Part shown: positions 6,271 to 8,638 of the stretch, piece after piece | Layout: every line of letters starts with the position of its first letter | Position numbering within the stretch: position 1 is the first letter of the stretch | From: CAZKUN01 sp964555935 | GTDB lineage: Bacteria > Armatimonadota > Zipacnadia > Zipacnadales > VGFC01 | Direction of reading: 5' to 3' | Length of the DNA stretch: 8,638 nucleotides | NCBI GenBank assembly: GCA_964555935.1 | Contig: CAZKUN010000333.1 | Location: 1 to 8,638 of the forward strand | Notes under the pieces: model-generated | What the model saw: the letters and a program-made list of their open reading frames with translations, nothing else | Told to the model about the DNA's origin: nothing | Databases searched by the model: none | Program-made: the position numbers and the translations under genes

Positions 6271-7254
6271 ATGAGCACGCAAAGCTACCGCGCCATCGTC
6301 ATGGTCGTCGTCCTGCTCGCCATCTGCGCCACGTTCTCGGCGCTGACGATCCGCGAAAGCGACGACGGGGAGCGGCGCGCGATCACGTTTCTCAGCGTCA
6401 TGAACCTGAAGAACGTGCTGCTGCAATGCGCGATCACCACCGTCGCCGCCGTCGGCATGACGCTGGTCATCATCGCCGGCGGAATCGATCTCTCCGTCGG
6501 GTCGCTCGTGGCGCTGTGCACGGTGGTCTTCGCCATCGCGAGTCGACGCGTCGAGGGAAGCGCGGGCATCGCCGTCGGCGTTGGGGCGTGTCTCGCGGCG
6601 GGAGCGGGCTTTGGGGTGCTGAACGGCGCGCTGGTCGTTCACATCGGCGCGCCGCCGTTCATCGTCACGCTCGGCACGATGCTGATCGGACGCGGGCTCG
6701 CGTTTGTCTTCGCGGGTGGCCGGACGATCCACGTCGGATCGGTGAGTAGCGACCCGTTCGTCATTCCCGTCATGATCAGCCTGGGGACGGTTGTTCTCGC
6801 TCACGCGTTTCTCGCAGTCACGCGCTACGGGAGGTACGTCTACGCGACCGGTGGAAGCGAAGAGGCGTCGCGGCTATCGGGCGTGCCTGTCGGTCGGGTG
6901 AAGATGCTGACTTACGTCGCGTGCGGCATCTGCGCGGCGCTCGGCGCAATCGTCTACCTCATCCGAATGCAGGCAGGCAACCCGCTGGCCCAGGAGGGCC
7001 TGGAGCTGTACGCCATCGCCGCGGCAATCGTAGGCGGCACGAGCCTGTCAGGCGGGCGGGGCGACATCCTGGGCACGCTGATCGGCGCGCTGATCATGGG
7101 CGTGCTGGCGAACGGGCTGGGGCTCTTATCCGTGCCCGATTACTGGCAGAAGGTCATCATCGGCGCGGTCATCGTCATCGCGGTGGGAGCGGAAATACTC
7201 CGGCAGCGGTGGCAAGATCGCGCGGTCAGTCTTAACACATCTCCGAAGGGATAG
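6271..7254 (+). CDS. rbsC: CUT2-family sugar ABC transporter permease (RbsC-like)
   Basis: The gene encodes 327 residues, the usual size for this family (ribose, xylose, galactose and similar sugars; also autoinducer-2). Family hallmarks in order: IIAGGIDLSVGSLVAL (67-82), GVLNGALVVHIGAPPFIVTL (115-134), then RGLAFVFAGG (141-150), ATGGSEEASRLSGVPV (192-207), AAAIVGGTSLSGGRGDILGT (250-269) and the C-terminal LSVPDYWQKVIIGAVIVIAV (286-305). Multiple hydrophobic helices are present throughout. It should form the membrane channel with an ATPase of the RbsA type and the binding protein encoded 8 bp downstream. No ATPase is in the window, which is unusual because rbsA normally precedes rbsC. Start at 6271 matches family N-termini but has no clear Shine-Dalgarno. 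The exact sugar cannot be read from the sequence, so the symbol marks the family only. Confidence 0.88.
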   Translation: MSTQSYRAIVMVVVLLAICATFSALTIRESDDGERRAITFLSVMNLKNVLLQCAITTVAAVGMTLVIIAGGIDLSVGSLVALCTVVFAIASRRVEGSAGIAVGVGACLAAGAGFGVLNGALVVHIGAPPFIVTLGTMLIGRGLAFVFAGGRTIHVGSVSSDPFVIPVMISLGTVVLAHAFLAVTRYGRYVYATGGSEEASRLSGVPVGRVKMLTYVACGICAALGAIVYLIRMQAGNPLAQEGLELYAIAAAIVGGTSLSGGRGDILGTLIGALIMGVLANGLGLLSVPDYWQKVIIGAVIVIAVGAEILRQRWQDRAVSLNTSPKG

Positions 7255-7262
7255 AATTACCC

Positions 7263-8330
7263 ATGCATAGCGCCAAGTTGGCACTCATCATCGCGCTGGC
7301 GATCACGGTCTGCTTCGTGGCCGGATGCCCGCAAGAGCAAGACGTGGATGATCTGAGCACTGGTCCCGGGCCGATGGACCCCTACAAGGCAGAAGGCGAT
7401 CCACCCCCTGACGAGGAGCTTCCGCCCGCGGTCGAGATGCCCGAATTCACCGATCTCGCCGCGTCAGAGCCGTATCGCATCGCGCTCATCATGAAGACCA
7501 TGAGCAACCCATTCTTCCAGACCATGGGCGAGGGCGCGGAGGCTGAGGCGGAGGCGCTGGGGATCGAGTTGATCACCACCGCCGCGCCGAAGGAGACCTC
7601 CGACGAGAAACAGGCGGGCCTCGTGGAAAACGCCATCGCCAGCGGCGTCGCCGCGATCGTCATCGCGCCGGCGGATTCCAAGACGCTCGTGCCGTCGCTC
7701 CTGAAGGCGGACGAAGCGGGCATCCCCGTCATCAACCTCGACAACCGCCTCGACCCAATAACCGTTGCGATGGGCGAGTTGAACGTGGTCACGTTCATCG
7801 GGCCCGACAACGCCGAGGGCGCCGAGAAAGCGTGCGCGCATCTCTTCGAAACCATGGGCGGCGCGGGCAAGGTGGCGATGCTCGAGGGCATCCGGGGCGT
7901 CGTCAACGCGGAGAAACGCAAGCTCGGATTCGAACGCGCGCTGGCCGCCAACGAGGGAATCGAACTGGCCGACTCGCAGTCGGCGAGCTGGGAGCTTGAG
8001 CAGGGCGAGAGCGTCTTTGCCAACATGCTGACCGCCAACCCGGAGATCGAAGGGCTGTTCTGCGCGAACGACATGATGGCGCTCGGCGCGCTGCGAGCGA
8101 TCGAATCAAGCGGCAAGAGCGGCGAGATCCTCGTGGCGGCGTACGACAACCTCGACGAAGTGCAGCCGCAGCTAGAGTCGGGCGAGCTGCTCTGCACGAT
8201 TGAGCAGCACCCGGATCTGATGGGCGCGTACGGCGTGCGGTGCGCGGTCGCGCTGCTTGAGGGGAACGAGATCCCGGTCGACATCGCTGTGCCGACGGAC
8301 CTGGTGACGGGTGAGGTGGCGCCGGGGTAG
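7263..8330 (+). CDS. rbsB: Sugar ABC transporter substrate-binding lipoprotein (RbsB-like)
   Basis: The gene encodes 355 residues. A lipoprotein signal is clear: MHSAK, hydrophobic core, and lipobox VAGC with Cys22. An acidic, Pro-rich tether (about 23-68) leads to a type I periplasmic-binding fold of the ribose/galactose class. Seen motifs: YRIALIMKTMSNPFFQTMGE (71-90), AAIVIAPAD (130-138), GIPVINLDNRLD (153-164), IGPDNAEGAEKA (179-190), LFCANDMMALGALRAI (265-280), VAAYDNLDEV (291-300) and GELLCTIEQHPDLMGAYGV (307-325). It captures the sugar outside the membrane and delivers it to the RbsC-like permease. It starts 8 bp after the permease stop and is surely co-transcribed. Membrane anchoring by lipid and a long tether is unlike the soluble Escherichia coli RbsB. 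Substrate is not assigned. It is convergent with the cytochrome gene, 68 bp beyond its end. Confidence 0.9.
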   Translation: MHSAKLALIIALAITVCFVAGCPQEQDVDDLSTGPGPMDPYKAEGDPPPDEELPPAVEMPEFTDLAASEPYRIALIMKTMSNPFFQTMGEGAEAEAEALGIELITTAAPKETSDEKQAGLVENAIASGVAAIVIAPADSKTLVPSLLKADEAGIPVINLDNRLDPITVAMGELNVVTFIGPDNAEGAEKACAHLFETMGGAGKVAMLEGIRGVVNAEKRKLGFERALAANEGIELADSQSASWELEQGESVFANMLTANPEIEGLFCANDMMALGALRAIESSGKSGEILVAAYDNLDEVQPQLESGELLCTIEQHPDLMGAYGVRCAVALLEGNEIPVDIAVPTDLVTGEVAPG

Positions 8331-8398
8331 CCGCCCTGGAGGGCACGTCACGCGATTGGCGGCCAGAATCGGGCCGGATTGCCGCCCGCGCTCGTCTG

Positions 8399-8638
8399 CT
8401 AGCCCCCAGATGCCCCAGCCAGGTTTGGATAGTCGAGCGGCGTGCCGATGTGGCATATCAAGCACAGCGGCGAGTTCCCTCCGCCGCCTGGCCAGTACTC
8501 GTCGTACATCTCCCGCAGGAATTTCGAGTTCCAGGTGCCATGCGGGTCATGACACGACCCGCATTCGAGCTGGTCGTTGCCGGGACTGGCCTTACCCCCT
8601 AAAGCGAGTCCAGGTTCAGTGTTAGTATCTGGGTGTAC
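8399..8638 (-). CDS. C-terminal end of a multiheme c-type cytochrome
   Basis: This is a 79-residue C-terminal fragment whose 5' part lies beyond the right edge; no start codon is in the window. It contains two haem-binding CXXCH motifs, CGSCH (26-30, followed by DPHG) and CLICH (59-63). The pattern CxxCHDPHG, a spacer of about 28 residues, then LCxxCH is that of doubled-CXXCH domains of multiheme cytochromes. Such proteins carry electrons in the periplasm or at the outer surface. The fragment ends with a short Gly-rich tail and TAG at 8399-8401. It is convergent with the sugar-binding lipoprotein gene, so the two are separate units. Haem binding is strongly supported; partner and total haem number are not visible. 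Confidence 0.85.
   Translation of the reverse strand, partial: VHPDTNTEPGLALGGKASPGNDQLECGSCHDPHGTWNSKFLREMYDEYWPGGGGNSPLCLICHIGTPLDYPNLAGASGG

Noticed and set aside
6142..6804. Minus-strand open frame (220 codons) opposite the permease
   Set aside because: The product is almost entirely Asp, Arg, Glu and His, as expected from the complement of membrane-helix codons. The sense strand has clear CUT2 permease motifs.
7382..8284. Minus-strand open frame (300 codons) opposite the sugar-binding lipoprotein gene
   Set aside because: It is Ser/Ala/Pro-rich with no domain and lies wholly inside a gene with firm family motifs.
8358..8386. Six-base stem GGCGGC/GCCGCC with 17-nt loop between the convergent binding-protein and cytochrome genes
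   Set aside because: The position suits a shared terminator, but the stem is short, the loop long and no T-tract is present on either strand.
5912..8608. The 12-base sequence ccctaaagcgag occurs at 5912-5923 and 8597-8608
   Set aside because: One or two such 12-base matches are expected by chance in a window of this length, and the flanks do not extend the match.

Overview
The window is GC-rich DNA in which every gene looks chromosomal and bacterial. Lipoprotein and prepilin signals, a multiheme cytochrome tail, HAF-repeat protein and Cys-ribbon membrane proteins fit a Gram-negative-type environmental bacterium. The mix is reminiscent of Planctomycetota (Phycisphaerae-like) or a neighbouring poorly cultured phylum. 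That placement is an impression from protein style and was not tested by a phylogenetic marker. No rRNA, tRNA, CRISPR array, transposase or integrase was seen.

Left block (bases 1-5903, all on the minus strand, so read right to left): a minor-pseudopilin operon of three genes, PilV/GspI-like (5903-5487), PilW/GspJ-like (5477-4788) and PilX/GspK-like (4749-3271). They are tightly packed, with good Shine-Dalgarno sequences. The PilX-like protein carries a long, lysine-rich, beta-repeat C-terminal part and an Asn-Gly dipeptide repeat. After a strong 13-bp hairpin comes a 596-residue membrane-anchored protein. It has an N-terminal Cys cluster, one membrane segment, a Pro/Glu/Lys stalk and HAF-type repeats. 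Next are a 191-residue zinc-ribbon, four-helix membrane protein of unknown function and, running off the left edge, a DUF58 protein (MoxR-associated family). Between the last two genes lies a compact repeat-like inverted structure.

Middle (5904-6270): a divergent intergenic region, AT-rich in its centre, holding a 45-bp inverted repeat (19-bp arms, 17 pairs matched). It separates the pilin operon from a rightward pair of transporter genes.

Right block: a CUT2-family (ribose/xylose-type) sugar ABC permease (6271-7254) and a lipoprotein sugar-binding protein (7263-8330) form a two-gene unit without an ATPase in view. Converging on it from the right edge is the C-terminal end of a multiheme c-type cytochrome with two CXXCH motifs (8638-8399). 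It is open to the edge and easily missed.

Together the window shows a surface-fibre/secretion pseudopilin module with an associated repeat surface protein, next to a sugar-uptake unit and a respiratory cytochrome. The clearest items for follow-up are the large dyad at 6109-6153, the architecture of the HAF protein, the elaborated PilX-like protein, and the ATPase-less sugar transporter.
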